From Fructobacillus pseudoficulneus (GTDB lineage: Bacteria; Bacillota; Bacilli; Lactobacillales; Lactobacillaceae), in assembly GCF_900108455.1 (NCBI RefSeq), contig NZ_FNWS01000004.1, positions 1-64,000 of the forward strand: a stretch of DNA of 64,000 nucleotides, written 5' to 3'. This document shows, piece after piece, positions 35,736-45,288 of the stretch. The notes under the pieces are model-generated. The model had not been told where the DNA came from. It searched no databases and saw only the letters and a list, made by a program, of their open reading frames with translations. A program made the position numbers and the translations under genes. How positions within the stretch are numbered: position 1 is the stretch's first letter; each line of letters begins with the position of its first letter.

Positions 35736-38189
35736 TTACTTCAAAGCAGACCATTGCCACTTAGTGAATTCTTCAATATCGCGACCTTCTTCACGGGTCA
35801 CCTTCATGTGCTTTGCCAAGATGTCATCCATCTTAGTGATGAATGTGTCGGCAGCAGCTTGATCAACTGAACCACGGTCTGCAAGGACAGCAACAGCTTC
35901 CTTAGCTTGGTGGAAACGATCAAGGTGTGAGTAAACACGCATGTCGTAAGTAGTTGTGATGTCACCATCTTCACGGTATCCGTGAACAAAGACGTCACCG
36001 CGGAACTTACGTTCGAAGAAGAATGATTCAACCAAGTCTTCGTATCCGTGGAATCCGAAGATAACTGGTGTATCAGCTTGGAAGAACTTGTTGAATTCGT
36101 CATCTGACAATTCACGTTCATCGTTTCCTGCTGATTCTGACTTCTTTTGCAAACGAAGCAATTCAACAACGTTTACATAGCGGAACTTAACTTCAGGGAA
36201 TGCCTGGTTAACCAACCACAATGCGGCCAAAGTTTCGATTGTTGGTTCTGTACCAGCAGAAGCAAATGTGATGTCCACATCAGCTGATGGTGCAGTAGAT
36301 GCCCAATCGATAACCTTCAAACCTTCAGTAGCCAACACTTCAGCTTCAGCAGCTGAGAACCACTGTTGACGTGGTTGCTTTGAGATAACCATGTGGTTAA
36401 CCTTTGAGTGTTCGCTGAAGGCACGTTCCATCACTGCCAAAGTTGAGTTACCATCAGCTGGCAAGTATTGACGGATGAAGTTTGACTTCTTTTCAGCCAA
36501 GTGAGTCAACATACCTGGATCTTGGTGAGTGTAACCGTTGTGATCTTGTTGGAAGGCAGTTGAAGTTGAAATCAAGTTCAATGATGGGTAGTCATTACGC
36601 CATGCTTGTTCTGAAGCGTGACGCAACCACTTGAAGTGCTGAGTAATCATTGAGTCGACAACGCGCAAGAATGATTCGTATGAAGCGAAGATTCCAACAC
36701 GACCAGTCAAAGTGTAACCTTCAAGCCATCCTTCAGCTTGGTGCTCTGACAATTGAGCATCCAAGATACGGCCTTCTGGGGCTTCGTATTGGTCGTTAGG
36801 GTTCTTAACTTCTTCCATCCATTGACGGTTAGTAGTATCAAACAATGACCACAAACGGTTTGACATCGTTTCATCAGGACCAAAGACACGGAATGACTTA
36901 GGGTTCATTTGCATTACCTTTTCAAGGTAGTTTGACAAAGTGAACATGTCCATGTTGCGGTTACCATCTGGCAAGATAGTTCCACGGTTGTCAGCGTTGA
37001 TGTCGTTTACGTAATCGCGCCAGTCTGGCAAGTCAAGATCCTTAAGATCTTCACCGCGCTTACGACCACCGTTAGCGATTGGGTTAGCTGACATACGCTT
37101 GTCGCCCTTAGGAGCGATAGCCTTCAATTCATCCTTCAATGAACCATCAGCGTTGAACAATTCTTCAGGCTTGTATGAGTTCATCCATTCTTCGAATTGT
37201 GGCAATGTGTCCAACTTTCCTTGTGCCAAAGGCAATGGAACTTGGTGGGCACGGAATGAGTTTTCGATTGGCATTCCAGCTTGGTCGTGGGTAGGTCCAC
37301 CCCAACCCTTTGGCAAGCGAGCAATAATCACTGGCCATGCAGGAATTGTACCATCTTCATACTTACCGTTTTCACGAGCATCCTTTTGGATAGCTTGGAT
37401 GTCTTCGATAGCAGTATCGAAGATATCAGCAGCCTTTTCGTGGTAAGTCATGTAATCATGGATGTCGTCGTTTTCGATGAAACGAGCTGAGTAACCAAGA
37501 CCTGCAAAGAAGTTCTTGATTTCTTCATCTGACATACGTGAGAACACAGTTGGGTTAGAAATCTTAAATCCGTTCAAGTCCAAGATTGGCAAAACGGCAC
37601 CGTCGTTCTTAGCGTTCAAGAACTTGATTGAGTGCCATGAAGTCATTGATGGACCAGTTTCGGCTTCACCATCACCAACAACCGCAAAAGCGATTTGGTC
37701 AGGGTTATCCAAAACAGCACCAAAAGCGTGTGACAATGAGTAACCCAATTCTCCACCTTCGTGTAATGAACCTGGAGTTTGAGCAGTCATGTGTGATCCA
37801 ATTCCACCTGGGAATGAGAAACGCTTAAACAAAGTTGACATACCCTTCAAGTCTTGAGTAACTTCTGGGTAATCTGCAGTATATTCACCATCAAGGTAAG
37901 CGTTGGTAACCATTACTTGACCACCGTGACCAGGACCACCGATGTAGAACATGTTCAAGTCATACTTGTTGATCAAACGGTTAGCGTGAGCATACAAGAA
38001 AGTTTGACCTGAGATTGTTCCCCAGTGCCCGATAGGCTTAACCTTAACATCTTCTGCTTGAATAGGTGTGTTAGTTACTGAGAACAATGGGTTTGACTTC
38101 AAAAAAATCATCCCAGCTGACAAATAGTTGGTTGCACGCCACCACTTGTCAACAAGTTCCAAGTACTCTTTTGAGTTGTAATCAACCAT
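35736..38189 (-). CDS. xfp: xylulose-5-phosphate/fructose-6-phosphate phosphoketolase
   Basis: Key enzyme of heterolactic fermentation: cleaves xylulose 5-phosphate to acetyl phosphate and glyceraldehyde 3-phosphate. The 817 residues match family length. Visible signatures: [25 protein letters not shown], the thiamine-diphosphate motif GDGEAETGP...[17 protein letters not shown](V)G and [14 protein letters not shown]. The ATG at 38189 has AAGGAG 11 bases upstream; the longer in-frame extension crosses the promoter. Codon choice is biased to codons typical of highly expressed genes. Its promoter and a GntR palindrome are upstream. Confidence 0.97.
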   Translation of the reverse strand: MVDYNSKEYLELVDKWWRATNYLSAGMIFLKSNPLFSVTNTPIQAEDVKVKPIGHWGTISGQTFLYAHANRLINKYDLNMFYIGGPGHGGQVMVTNAYLDGEYTADYPEVTQDLKGMSTLFKRFSFPGGIGSHMTAQTPGSLHEGGELGYSLSHAFGAVLDNPDQIAFAVVGDGEAETGPSMTSWHSIKFLNAKNDGAVLPILDLNGFKISNPTVFSRMSDEEIKNFFAGLGYSARFIENDDIHDYMTYHEKAADIFDTAIEDIQAIQKDARENGKYEDGTIPAWPVIIARLPKGWGGPTHDQAGMPIENSFRAHQVPLPLAQGKLDTLPQFEEWMNSYKPEELFNADGSLKDELKAIAPKGDKRMSANPIANGGRKRGEDLKDLDLPDWRDYVNDINADNRGTILPDGNRNMDMFTLSNYLEKVMQMNPKSFRVFGPDETMSNRLWSLFDTTNRQWMEEVKNPNDQYEAPEGRILDAQLSEHQAEGWLEGYTLTGRVGIFASYESFLRVVDSMITQHFKWLRHASEQAWRNDYPSLNLISTSTAFQQDHNGYTHQDPGMLTHLAEKKSNFIRQYLPADGNSTLAVMERAFSEHSKVNHMVISKQPRQQWFSAAEAEVLATEGLKVIDWASTAPSADVDITFASAGTEPTIETLAALWLVNQAFPEVKFRYVNVVELLRLQKKSESAGNDERELSDDEFNKFFQADTPVIFGFHGYEDLVESFFFERKFRGDVFVHGYREDGDITTTYDMRVYSHLDRFHQAKEAVAVLADRGSVDQAAADTFITKMDDILAKHMKVTREEGRDIEEFTKWQWSALK

Positions 38190-38259
38190 GTAAATAGTAC
38201 TCCTTTTTCTTTCAACGAAGCCCGCTTCTGCAAACTCCGGATATATATTTACAAGTATT

Positions 38260-38288
38260 ATTATATCGACTGTAATCTTTTGATTCAA
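38260..38288 (-). promoter_or_regulatory. xfp promoter
   Basis: On the minus strand TTGAAT (38283-38288), a 17-base spacer and TATAAT (38260-38265). The leader would be about 65 bases. Confidence 0.82.
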
Positions 38289-38290
38289 GA

Positions 38291-38325
38291 AAAAAAGCCC
38301 ATTGGGCCTAACTTTTTCGTTTTTG
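38291..38325 (-). terminator. gntR terminator
   Basis: A short hairpin AGGCCC-AAT-GGGCTT followed by TTTTTT on the minus strand, between the regulator gene and the xfp promoter. Confidence 0.6.
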
Positions 38326-38341
38326 GTTGGATAAGATGAAT

Positions 38342-38359
38342 AATTGGACCGGTCCAATT
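38342..38359. promoter_or_regulatory. perfect 18-base palindrome, likely GntR operator 1
   Basis: AATTGGACC followed by its exact complement GGTCCAATT. It lies about 55 bases upstream of the xfp -35 and just after the GntR gene. A related site overlaps the promoter of the regulator gene. Confidence 0.7.
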
Positions 38360-38399
38360 CCTAAATATCCAACATTTATATTTGTTTTGTTTGGAAACT

Positions 38400-39128
38400 T
38401 TATTCAGAACCCAAGGAAACGAAGGCATTGTAGCGGAGATACTTATAATGCAAACGCATATTAGAATATTCCAACGGGGTTCCATCGTCCATAAAGAAAA
38501 TACCTTCCATGATGCCGACCGGTTCCGTCCGTTTCAATTTCAATAGTTTTTGTTCTTCTTCATTGGAGGGTTCTGTCATGATGGTCATGAAAGATCGAGT
38601 GACGGTCTTTGACTTTTTCTTCTCAACATATTCATAAATCGACTTTGAGACCGTTTCCCGATTGAGACCCGGCAAGAGCGAAATCGGCACATAGCCGTAC
38701 TCAATCATAAAGGGAACGCCGTCTAACTTACGCAGTCGTTTAATTTCATAAACAAAATCGCCTTCCTTCAAGAAAAGGGCAGACTGCTGTTCTGGTGTTG
38801 AGGGAATCACCCGGAAGTCCAATAATTCAATACTTGGCGCCTGGCCATTAATCCGAAACGAATCGGAAACGCCCAGGTTAGACCCTTCGTGTTGGAAAAT
38901 GGCCTGGTTTTTCAGGTACAAAGGATTCACGAAGGTTCCAGATCCACGCTTCTTAAAGATAATTCCTTGCTGGACTAAAACATTTAAAGCGCGTTTGATT
39001 GACGACCGAGAAACGGCATAGCTTTCAGCCAAACTGCGCTCATCCGGTAATTTCAGGTCCTCATAAGCACCCTGATAGATTTTTTGTTTAATATCGGCTT
39101 GCACCGTGACATAAATTGCTTCTGACAT
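38400..39128 (-). CDS. GntR/HutC-family regulator upstream of xfp
   Basis: DNA-binding protein of 242 residues. N-terminal winged helix (LPDERSLAESYAVSRSSIKRALNVLVQQGIIFKKRGSGTFV), then a UTRA effector domain (about 90-235) of the sugar-phosphate sensing type. Placement before xfp and matching palindromes on both sides suggest that it controls xfp and itself. The ATG has only a weak AGAG near it, and an extended -10 (TG-C-TAAAAT) ends 7 bases upstream, so the transcript is likely leaderless. The effector is unknown; a phosphosugar is a reasonable guess. Confidence 0.88.
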   Translation of the reverse strand: MSEAIYVTVQADIKQKIYQGAYEDLKLPDERSLAESYAVSRSSIKRALNVLVQQGIIFKKRGSGTFVNPLYLKNQAIFQHEGSNLGVSDSFRINGQAPSIELLDFRVIPSTPEQQSALFLKEGDFVYEIKRLRKLDGVPFMIEYGYVPISLLPGLNRETVSKSIYEYVEKKKSKTVTRSFMTIMTEPSNEEEQKLLKLKRTEPVGIMEGIFFMDDGTPLEYSNMRLHYKYLRYNAFVSLGSE

Positions 39129-39164
39129 AAGCTCTATTTTAGCACGAATTGGTCCGACCAGTTT
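39129..39164 (-). promoter_or_regulatory. gntR promoter with operator 2
   Basis: TAAAAT (about 39136-39141, minus strand) preceded by TG-C. The imperfect palindrome AATTGGTCC-GACCAGTTT (39147-39164) fills the space upstream of the -10 and resembles the palindrome at 38342. This is the arrangement of autorepression. Confidence 0.65.
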
Positions 39165-39221
39165 ATCAAATTGGTTACACGTTCTACCCCTACTTTCAGC
39201 GGCTTGTGCTAAAATAAGACC

Positions 39222-39719
39222 ATGGCTAAGAAGAAAAAAGATAAAAAAACACTACCAGAACAAGTGCTTGATAAGCATAAAGTTGCCTATACCCCCGTTG
39301 AATTGAACGCAATCGACCTCAGCCAAGAGGAAATCGATGCACAAATGGCGGTTTTGGGCATTCAAGAGTCCGATATTTATAAGACACTAGCAGTTAAAGG
39401 TGACAAGACTGGCCCCTTAGTCGCAGTGGTACCCTTGACCGAACGACTCGATATGAAAAAATTAGCAGCCGTTTCCGGCAATAAAAAGACGCACATGCTG
39501 CCACTAAAAGAGCTAGAAGCCACTACCGGTTACGTCCATGGTGCCAACAACCCCGTTGGTATTTGGCACAACCACGGTTTTCCAATCTACTTTGATAACC
39601 ACGCCAAAGACGCTGACTTCTTCCTTGTCTCGGCGGGTGAATTGGGTCGGTCCGACCGCCTCAATCCGGCTGAACTGGCCGCAATGATTCAGGCGCCATT
39701 TGCCGACCTAACTGAATAA
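39222..39719 (+). CDS. ybaK: Cys-tRNA(Pro)/(Cys) deacylase YbaK/EbsC
   Basis: Editing protein of 165 residues that removes misplaced amino acids from tRNA. After a Lys-rich start (MAKKKKDKK) comes the YbaK fold with TLAVKGDKTGPLVAVVPL, the catalytic Lys-containing core and GYVHGANNPVGIW, the loop characteristic of the family. The ATG has no ribosome site; an extended -10 (TG-C-TAAAAT) ends 6 bases upstream, suggesting a leaderless message. Divergent from gntR, and both genes share the same GTGCTAAAATA -10 block. Confidence 0.9.
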   Translation: MAKKKKDKKTLPEQVLDKHKVAYTPVELNAIDLSQEEIDAQMAVLGIQESDIYKTLAVKGDKTGPLVAVVPLTERLDMKKLAAVSGNKKTHMLPLKELEATTGYVHGANNPVGIWHNHGFPIYFDNHAKDADFFLVSAGELGRSDRLNPAELAAMIQAPFADLTE

Positions 39720-39720
39720 A

Positions 39721-39766
39721 TAAAAAAGTTCCTCGTTCAAATCAAAACGAGGAACTTTTTTATTTG
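39721..39766. terminator. bidirectional terminator
   Basis: AAAAAGTTCCTCGTT / AACGAGGAACTTTTTT between ybaK and dnaB. Confidence 0.9.
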
Positions 39767-39770
39767 GAAC

Positions 39771-41255
39771 TTACCAGCCACCCGTCATATCCGGAATTGG
39801 ACCAGGTCCACCGTTATTACCACGGAAACTTGGTGCCATATCCGAAAACTTGAAGGTTGGCTTATTAAACATCAATTCAGCTTTACCACGTGCACCGGCA
39901 CGGTTTTTTTCGACCAAGACTTCAATTGGGACAACATCTTGTTCTTCTTCCGCTTCGCCACCTTCTGCACCATCGTCGCCACCCCGGCCGGGATGGTAGT
40001 CATCACGGTACAAGAAGGCAACAATGTCAGCATCCTGTTCAATCGAACCTGATTCACGCAAATCCGATAGGATTGGTCGCTGATCTTGCCGCTGCTCCAC
40101 GCCTCGCGAAAGCTGGGCCAAGGCAATAATTGGCGTCCGCAATTCCTTGGCCAATTTCTTGATGGAACGGGAAACTTCGGAAACCGCCTGCTGCCGGTTT
40201 TCGTTGTTGGCAGACTCAATCAGACCAAGGTAATCAATCATGACCAACCCAAGTGGGTGTGGATTTTCATCGCGCTCTGCTTCGGACATGCCAGACAAAA
40301 CATCGCGTTCCAACTTCCGTAATTTAGCCGCGATTTGCGACATTCGGATTCCAGGCGTATCGTCCATATAAATCTGCATGTTGGCCAATGACTGAACCGC
40401 CACGGTCATGTTGGCCCAATCCTGCTCGCTCAAATCACCATTTGTCAGCTTACGGGAATCAATCCCACCTTCGGCCGCTACCAAACGGGTAACCAAGTCG
40501 GTGGCCCCCATTTCCAATGAAAAGACAATTACCGGTTTCTTTTCAGTCTTCGCAGCGTTCTTGGCGATATTCAAAACAAAGGCCGTCTTACCAACGGCTG
40601 GCCGGGCTCCGATGACGATCATCTGATCTTCACGGAAACCGTTGGTCAACTCGTCAAGGGCCTGATACCCGGAAGCAATTCCCAGAATATCATTGTCGTT
40701 ATCGCGGGCAATTTCCAGATTTTCTTGAAATTCATTCAAGACATCCTTAATCCGCCGCAAATCGTCATCACCCTGATTTTGGGCCAATTTGTCCAATTGC
40801 CGGTTCAAATCTTCCAACAAATCGGATGAACGTTCCGCCCCATCGTAAGCTAGTGACATCGAGTCCGTTAGCGTTTGAATCATCCGTCGCAAAATCGCCT
40901 TTTCATGGACAATTTGGGCATAGTGTTTCAAATTGGCGGCCGATGCCGTTGACTGAGACAGCTCCGCCAGGTAGGCAACGCCACCGATATTTTCCAGTTG
41001 GCCCATGGCGTTTAACTTATCTTGCAAAGTCAAAATATCAATTGGTCGCTCTTCTTCGACCAAAAGTCGCATGGCCTTGAAAATTTCCTGATGCTTTTGC
41101 CGGTAAAAATCACTTGGTTCCAGAATTGCTTCCGCCGCCACCATGGCCGCATCCGACTTTACATCAAAGAAAATAGCACCCAAGACCGCTCGTTCAGCGG
41201 CTTCATCATTGGGTGCTTGGCGATATTCATTTCCCATTACAGAAACGTCTGCCAT
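39771..41255 (-). CDS. dnaB: replicative DNA helicase
   Basis: Ring helicase of the replication fork, 494 residues, without an intein. The N-terminal DnaB domain (APNDEAAERAVLGAIFFD) is followed by a RecA-like core with Walker A GARPAVGKTAF, VFSLEMG, VMIDYLGLI and the LSDLRESGSIEQDAD region. A longer Gly/Asp/Glu insert (HPGRGGDDGAEGGEAEEEQD) lies near the C-terminus. It begins 2 bases after rplI, a conserved arrangement. Confidence 0.97.
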   Translation of the reverse strand: MADVSVMGNEYRQAPNDEAAERAVLGAIFFDVKSDAAMVAAEAILEPSDFYRQKHQEIFKAMRLLVEEERPIDILTLQDKLNAMGQLENIGGVAYLAELSQSTASAANLKHYAQIVHEKAILRRMIQTLTDSMSLAYDGAERSSDLLEDLNRQLDKLAQNQGDDDLRRIKDVLNEFQENLEIARDNDNDILGIASGYQALDELTNGFREDQMIVIGARPAVGKTAFVLNIAKNAAKTEKKPVIVFSLEMGATDLVTRLVAAEGGIDSRKLTNGDLSEQDWANMTVAVQSLANMQIYMDDTPGIRMSQIAAKLRKLERDVLSGMSEAERDENPHPLGLVMIDYLGLIESANNENRQQAVSEVSRSIKKLAKELRTPIIALAQLSRGVEQRQDQRPILSDLRESGSIEQDADIVAFLYRDDYHPGRGGDDGAEGGEAEEEQDVVPIEVLVEKNRAGARGKAELMFNKPTFKFSDMAPSFRGNNGGPGPIPDMTGGW

Positions 41256-41257
41256 CT

Positions 41258-41710
41258 CTATCCCTCACTAACGTGAACACGTAAGTCTGCCATCACGTCA
41301 CGGTGAACCTTAACCGGTACCGTCACATAACCCATGGCATGAATTGGTTGGTTTAACAACAACTTACGCTTATCAATCTTAATCTGATACTGGTCAGCCA
41401 AAGCCGCAACAATTTGCTTGGTTGAAACCGCACCAAAGAGGCGACCGTCGGTACCAGCCTTCCCCTTAATCGTCACAACCGTCTTTTCGTCTTCCAAAAA
41501 GTCTTTCAGCTTCTTGGCTTCAGCTAATTCTTCGGCGGCCCACTTTTCCTCGGCCTTTTGGCGACCCTTAACAGCACCCAGGTTCTTCCCTGTTGCCGGT
41601 TCTGCCTTCTTGTTTTTGATCAAAAAGTTATTGGCGTAACCGTCCGGCACATCTTTGACTTCGCCCTTTTTTCCGCGACCCTTAACATCTTCTAGAAATA
41701 CAACCTTCAT
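41258..41710 (-). CDS. rplI: 50S ribosomal protein L9
   Basis: Large-subunit protein of 150 residues with the N-terminal L9 motif [24 protein letters not shown] and the C-terminal globular domain. AAGGAGG lies ahead of the ATG. Between gdpP and dnaB, as in many Firmicutes. Confidence 0.97.
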   Translation of the reverse strand: MKVVFLEDVKGRGKKGEVKDVPDGYANNFLIKNKKAEPATGKNLGAVKGRQKAEEKWAAEELAEAKKLKDFLEDEKTVVTIKGKAGTDGRLFGAVSTKQIVAALADQYQIKIDKRKLLLNQPIHAMGYVTVPVKVHRDVMADLRVHVSEG

Positions 41711-41790
41711 CTGTGCCTCCTTGGACTATCCCACTAAAAGAATAATCACTTTTGTTTTATTTTAATAAGCAGAAAAACAACTGTCAAAGT

Positions 41791-43824
41791 TTATTCAGCA
41801 GCCTGTTCTTCTTCCTGACTTTCAATGGCTTGTACCAACTGGTCGTAAGCCTCAGTTGTGCTAACATCAGCCATTTGTGTGGCCGCATTTGATAAGTGAC
41901 CACCACCACCAAGGTCTTCCATGACCGTTTGGACGTTGAAGTCCCCATTTGAGCGGGCAGAAATGCCGACCCGGCCATCATCACGCTTAGTGATAACAAA
42001 TGAAGCCTTAACGCCTTCGATTTGTAGCAATTCATCGGCGGCTTGCGCGGTAATGACACCAGGATAAACCGTGTCGTCATCACCAACGGAAATAGCAGCC
42101 TCGTTCTTGATTTCAGCCAAGTGAACCAATTCGGCCCGCGCCTTAAAGTCTGAGAACTTTTCCTTCAAGAAGGATTGAATCAATTCATTATCAGCACCGT
42201 TGGCCCGCAGGTATGATGCCGCATCAAAAGTTCGAGAACCAGTCCGCAAGACGAAGTTCTTGGTATCGACTTGGATTCCACCCAACATGGCCGTGGCTTC
42301 CAACGGTGTAATTGGGGCATTCTTTTGGTTTTGGTACTGCAAGAGTTCCGTTACCAATTCAGACGTTGAGGAAGCATATGGTTCAATATAGGTCAAAATT
42401 GGCTTTTCTGGCAGAGCATCCTCCGTCAAACGGTGGTGATCAATAATCACAACGCGAGCCGCCAATTTGTGCAGCAAGTCCGGAGCGCCATCCAACTGTT
42501 CCTTAGCGTGGTCAACCAAAATCAACAATGACTTTTCGGTTGCCAAATCCAGCGCTTCTTTTTCAGTAATGAAGGAAACCCCGAGGTCTTCCCCGGCGTC
42601 GTCACCACTTTGATCCGAACGAACCGTGGCTAGCAAAGCTTGAATATCGGAATAGACGGTGCTTTCATCGACAACAACGTAGGCCTTCTTGTCACGGGTT
42701 TGGCTAAAGCGCCACAGTCCCATGGCAGAGCCAATCGCATCCATGTCGGGTGTCTTGTGACCCACTACAAAAATTTGATCAGACTGGTCCATCAATTCCG
42801 CAATTGTTTGTGAAATCACCCGGGCCCGAACTCGCGTCCGCTTTTCCATTGGATTGGTCGTTCCACCATAGAAACGAGCAGGCGCATCCTCAGCCTTCAC
42901 AACCACCTGGTCACCACCACGTCCGAGGGCCAAATCCAAGTTGGTTTGGGCAAGTTGAACCAAAGAATTAATATCTTGTTCACCATAAGCAATTCCCATT
43001 GACAAGGTCAAAGGAGAATTCTTTTGAGCGGTTCCTTCACGGACGGTCTTCACCACGGAAAACTTATCATCTTCTGCTTTGACCAAGTCACGCTGGTAAC
43101 CCATCAACAAATAGGTCACGGGCGACAGTCGGCGGACATACAGGTCATACTTCTTCGCCCAATCCGTCAACTGCCCGGTCACTTCCGTTCGCAGCTTTGA
43201 AGTCTCTGAATCCGGCATTCCTTCTGTGACTTCTTCGTAGTTATCAACGGAAACTAGGCCGGTTACCAAACGATGGTCGGCCAAGTCCTTGCCTAAGGTC
43301 ACGTTCTCTGTTGCATCCAACAGGTAAATCACACCCAGATTCTTTTGGTAGGCCAAATCAAATGACCGGTCAAGCCAAGTGAAGCGGTTCTGCTTATCTT
43401 CTGAAAAGTTTTTGATGGCAAAGGCTAAGTCACCATCGACTTCCAAAAGGCTTTCGCCAATCAAGTCTTCATCTAAAAGCAACGATTGCAAATAAGGATT
43501 GACCCAAACAATCCGATCCCCTTGGCCAAGCAGGATAATCCCAATTGGCATTTCAATAATCGCCTCTTGTTGACCAGACTTGACTCGGTAAGTGAGCTCC
43601 TCTAAGTAAGACTCGCTTGATTGACTACTTTCAATCAATTCCTTGAGCATCACCACCACAAAGACGATTAAAAACAGCAGCCAGAGCAAACCAAAGAGCC
43701 AGTTCAGCATTAAGGCCAAAATGAGCGAAATGGCCGCTACAACTGCAACCCAAATTGTCTCGATGACAAAGGTCTTATTCTGTTGGTAACGGGAAAGTGC
43801 CCGCAAGTTCGAAAATGTTTTCAT
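41791..43824 (-). CDS. gdpP: cyclic-di-AMP phosphodiesterase GdpP
   Basis: Membrane protein of 677 residues that degrades c-di-AMP. Two N-terminal transmembrane segments (about 24-60), a PAS domain, a degenerate GGDEF domain (no GGDEF motif; RRLSPVTYLLMGY in its place), then the DHH domain (VGHKTPDMDAIGSAMG, VDHAKE, IDHHRLTEDA) and the DHHA1 domain with GGGGHLSNAA. It regulates turgor and wall homeostasis in lactic acid bacteria. GAGG precedes the ATG. In line with rplI and dnaB. Confidence 0.95.
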   Translation of the reverse strand: MKTFSNLRALSRYQQNKTFVIETIWVAVVAAISLILALMLNWLFGLLWLLFLIVFVVVMLKELIESSQSSESYLEELTYRVKSGQQEAIIEMPIGIILLGQGDRIVWVNPYLQSLLLDEDLIGESLLEVDGDLAFAIKNFSEDKQNRFTWLDRSFDLAYQKNLGVIYLLDATENVTLGKDLADHRLVTGLVSVDNYEEVTEGMPDSETSKLRTEVTGQLTDWAKKYDLYVRRLSPVTYLLMGYQRDLVKAEDDKFSVVKTVREGTAQKNSPLTLSMGIAYGEQDINSLVQLAQTNLDLALGRGGDQVVVKAEDAPARFYGGTTNPMEKRTRVRARVISQTIAELMDQSDQIFVVGHKTPDMDAIGSAMGLWRFSQTRDKKAYVVVDESTVYSDIQALLATVRSDQSGDDAGEDLGVSFITEKEALDLATEKSLLILVDHAKEQLDGAPDLLHKLAARVVIIDHHRLTEDALPEKPILTYIEPYASSTSELVTELLQYQNQKNAPITPLEATAMLGGIQVDTKNFVLRTGSRTFDAASYLRANGADNELIQSFLKEKFSDFKARAELVHLAEIKNEAAISVGDDDTVYPGVITAQAADELLQIEGVKASFVITKRDDGRVGISARSNGDFNVQTVMEDLGGGGHLSNAATQMADVSTTEAYDQLVQAIESQEEEQAAE

Positions 43825-43919
43825 GAATGCCTCAAAGTCATTTCGTTTAATTAGTTATATTCATTTTACCATATCATCGAACAAAGGTCGGTCGGCACTC
43901 TTTGTTAGCTTTGGTAAAA

Positions 43920-43953
43920 GAAAAGAACCAAGACCTAAGTCTTGGTTCTTTCT
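43920..43953 (-). terminator. rpsF-ssb-rpsR terminator
   Basis: AAGAACCAAGAC-TTAG-GTCTTGGTTCTT followed by TTCTTTT on the minus strand. Confidence 0.9.
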
Positions 43954-43960
43954 TAACGTA

Positions 43961-44224
43961 TTAGTCTTCAGTGACGAATGGCAACAAAGCCATGATCCGT
44001 GCGCGCTTGATAGCAGCAGTGATCTTACGTTGGTTCTTTGCTGAAGTTCCAGTCACACGACGTGGCAAAATCTTACCGCGTTCTGAGATGAAACGTTCCA
44101 ACAATTCAGTATCCTTGTAATCCACGTATTCGATGTGGTTGGCTGCAATAAAGTCAACCTTACGACGACGGCGTGGTCCACCTTGTGGGCGACGACGTTG
44201 TGGACGTGCGTTTTGTTCAGGCAT
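43961..44224 (-). CDS. rpsR: 30S ribosomal protein S18
   Basis: S18 of 87 residues. The Arg/Pro-rich start ([19 protein letters not shown]) is followed by the conserved [48 protein letters not shown]. It has no zinc-binding cysteines. Strong AGGAG ahead of the start. Forms a complex with S6, encoded two genes upstream. Confidence 0.97.
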   Translation of the reverse strand: MPEQNARPQRRRPQGGPRRRRKVDFIAANHIEYVDYKDTELLERFISERGKILPRRVTGTSAKNQRKITAAIKRARIMALLPFVTED

Positions 44225-44254
44225 AGTACTTCTCCTTTCACTTAGAAGTTAAAG

Positions 44255-44779
44255 TTAAAATGGTAGGTCATCATCAGAAATATCAATCTCTGAATTATTG
44301 TTAGCCGCGAAGGGATTAGCCCCTCCTTGGTTACCACTTTGTTGATTATTATTTTGGTTGGCGCTTGCAAATGGGTCGGCGTTACCAAAGTCCTGGTTAT
44401 TACCAGAGAAGTCTTGGTTAGCACCTGAACCATTTTGGGCCCGGCGACGTTCGCTATCGGCCTTTGATTCCAATAGCGAGAAGTTATCAACAGATACTTC
44501 TGTCACGTAAACTCGTTGACCAGCATTATTTTCATAATTACGGGTCTGCAAACGACCTTCAACGGCAACAAGGGCGCCTTTACCGGTAAAGTTGGCAAAG
44601 TTTTCAGCAGCCTTCCGCCAAATAACGGCGTTGATAAAGTCTGCTTCGCGGTCCCCATTGGCGTTCGTGAAATTCCGGTTCACTGCAAGAGTGAAGGAAC
44701 CCACTGCTACACCCGATTGGGTATAACGTAATTCCACATCACGGGTTAACCGTCCAATTAAAACAACTCGATTAATCAT
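44255..44779 (-). CDS. ssb: single-stranded DNA-binding protein
   Basis: SSB of 174 residues: OB fold at 1-110 ([33 protein letters not shown]), a Gln/Asn/Gly-rich flexible linker, and the acidic partner-binding tip DISDDDLPF. Sits between rpsF and rpsR in the classical operon. Confidence 0.97.
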   Translation of the reverse strand: MINRVVLIGRLTRDVELRYTQSGVAVGSFTLAVNRNFTNANGDREADFINAVIWRKAAENFANFTGKGALVAVEGRLQTRNYENNAGQRVYVTEVSVDNFSLLESKADSERRRAQNGSGANQDFSGNNQDFGNADPFASANQNNNQQSGNQGGANPFAANNNSEIDISDDDLPF

Positions 44780-44810
44780 TTTCTAGGTCCTTTCCCGGTG
44801 GAATCTTAGA

Positions 44811-45107
44811 TTATTCAGCGTCGCGCTTCACAATCATGTTACGCAAGATGTCAGATGAAATCTTAGCCAAACGATCAAATTCGTTAGCTGCTTCATTTGA
44901 TTCGGCAGTGAAGTTGATTACGTGGTAAGTTCCTTCACGGTAGCCGGCGATTTCGTAAGCGAAACGACGGTTAGCCCAATCAGCTGACTTCACAACAGTC
45001 GCACCATTGTCAGCCAAGATCTTGTCAAAGCGTTCAACGAGCGCCTTTTTTGCATCTGCTTCCATGTCAGGGCGAATGATATAAGTTAATTCGTATGCTG
45101 TAGCCAT
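44811..45107 (-). CDS. rpsF: 30S ribosomal protein S6
   Basis: S6 of 98 residues ([27 protein letters not shown]...). The ATG at 45107 follows GGAGGAAATATAC; a longer in-frame start at 45173 lies within the leader and is rejected. First gene of rpsF-ssb-rpsR. The leader carries hairpins that may be an S6:S18 binding site. Confidence 0.96.
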   Translation of the reverse strand: MATAYELTYIIRPDMEADAKKALVERFDKILADNGATVVKSADWANRRFAYEIAGYREGTYHVINFTAESNEAANEFDRLAKISSDILRNMIVKRDAE

Positions 45108-45124
45108 GTATATTTCCTCCTTTT

Positions 45125-45180
45125 GGTCTCTGGCAGCCAAACAGCTGCAAGGAGTGCGTGCATTTGTCTGCACTCACATC
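45125..45180 (-). promoter_or_regulatory. rpsF leader hairpins, possible S6:S18 autoregulatory RNA
   Basis: On the minus strand GAGTGC...GCACTC and GCAGC-TGTTTG-GCTGC lie between the promoter and rpsF. The S6:S18 complex represses this operon in many bacteria through a leader RNA. I see stems, but I cannot verify the diagnostic CCG bulge. Confidence 0.35.
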
Positions 45181-45185
45181 CATTA

Positions 45186-45214
45186 ACTATACTAAATCCG
45201 TCCTTATTTTGCAA
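45186..45214 (-). promoter_or_regulatory. rpsF operon promoter
   Basis: On the minus strand TTGCAA (45209-45214), a 17-base spacer and TATAGT (45186-45191). Confidence 0.78.
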
Positions 45215-45252
45215 GCACTCAACACTTATTTCCACCATTACTGGATTAGACG

Positions 45253-45279
45253 AAAAAAGTTGGCCGTTTCAGACCAACT
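45253..45279 (-). terminator. nhaC terminator
   Basis: AGTTGGTC-TGAAAC-GGCCAACT followed by TTTTT on the minus strand. Confidence 0.82.
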
Positions 45280-45288
45280 CATTAAAAA

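Noticed and set aside
35736-38357. Extended xfp start at 38357
   Set aside because: It would place the promoter TTGAAT-N17-TATAAT and the GntR palindrome inside the coding region.
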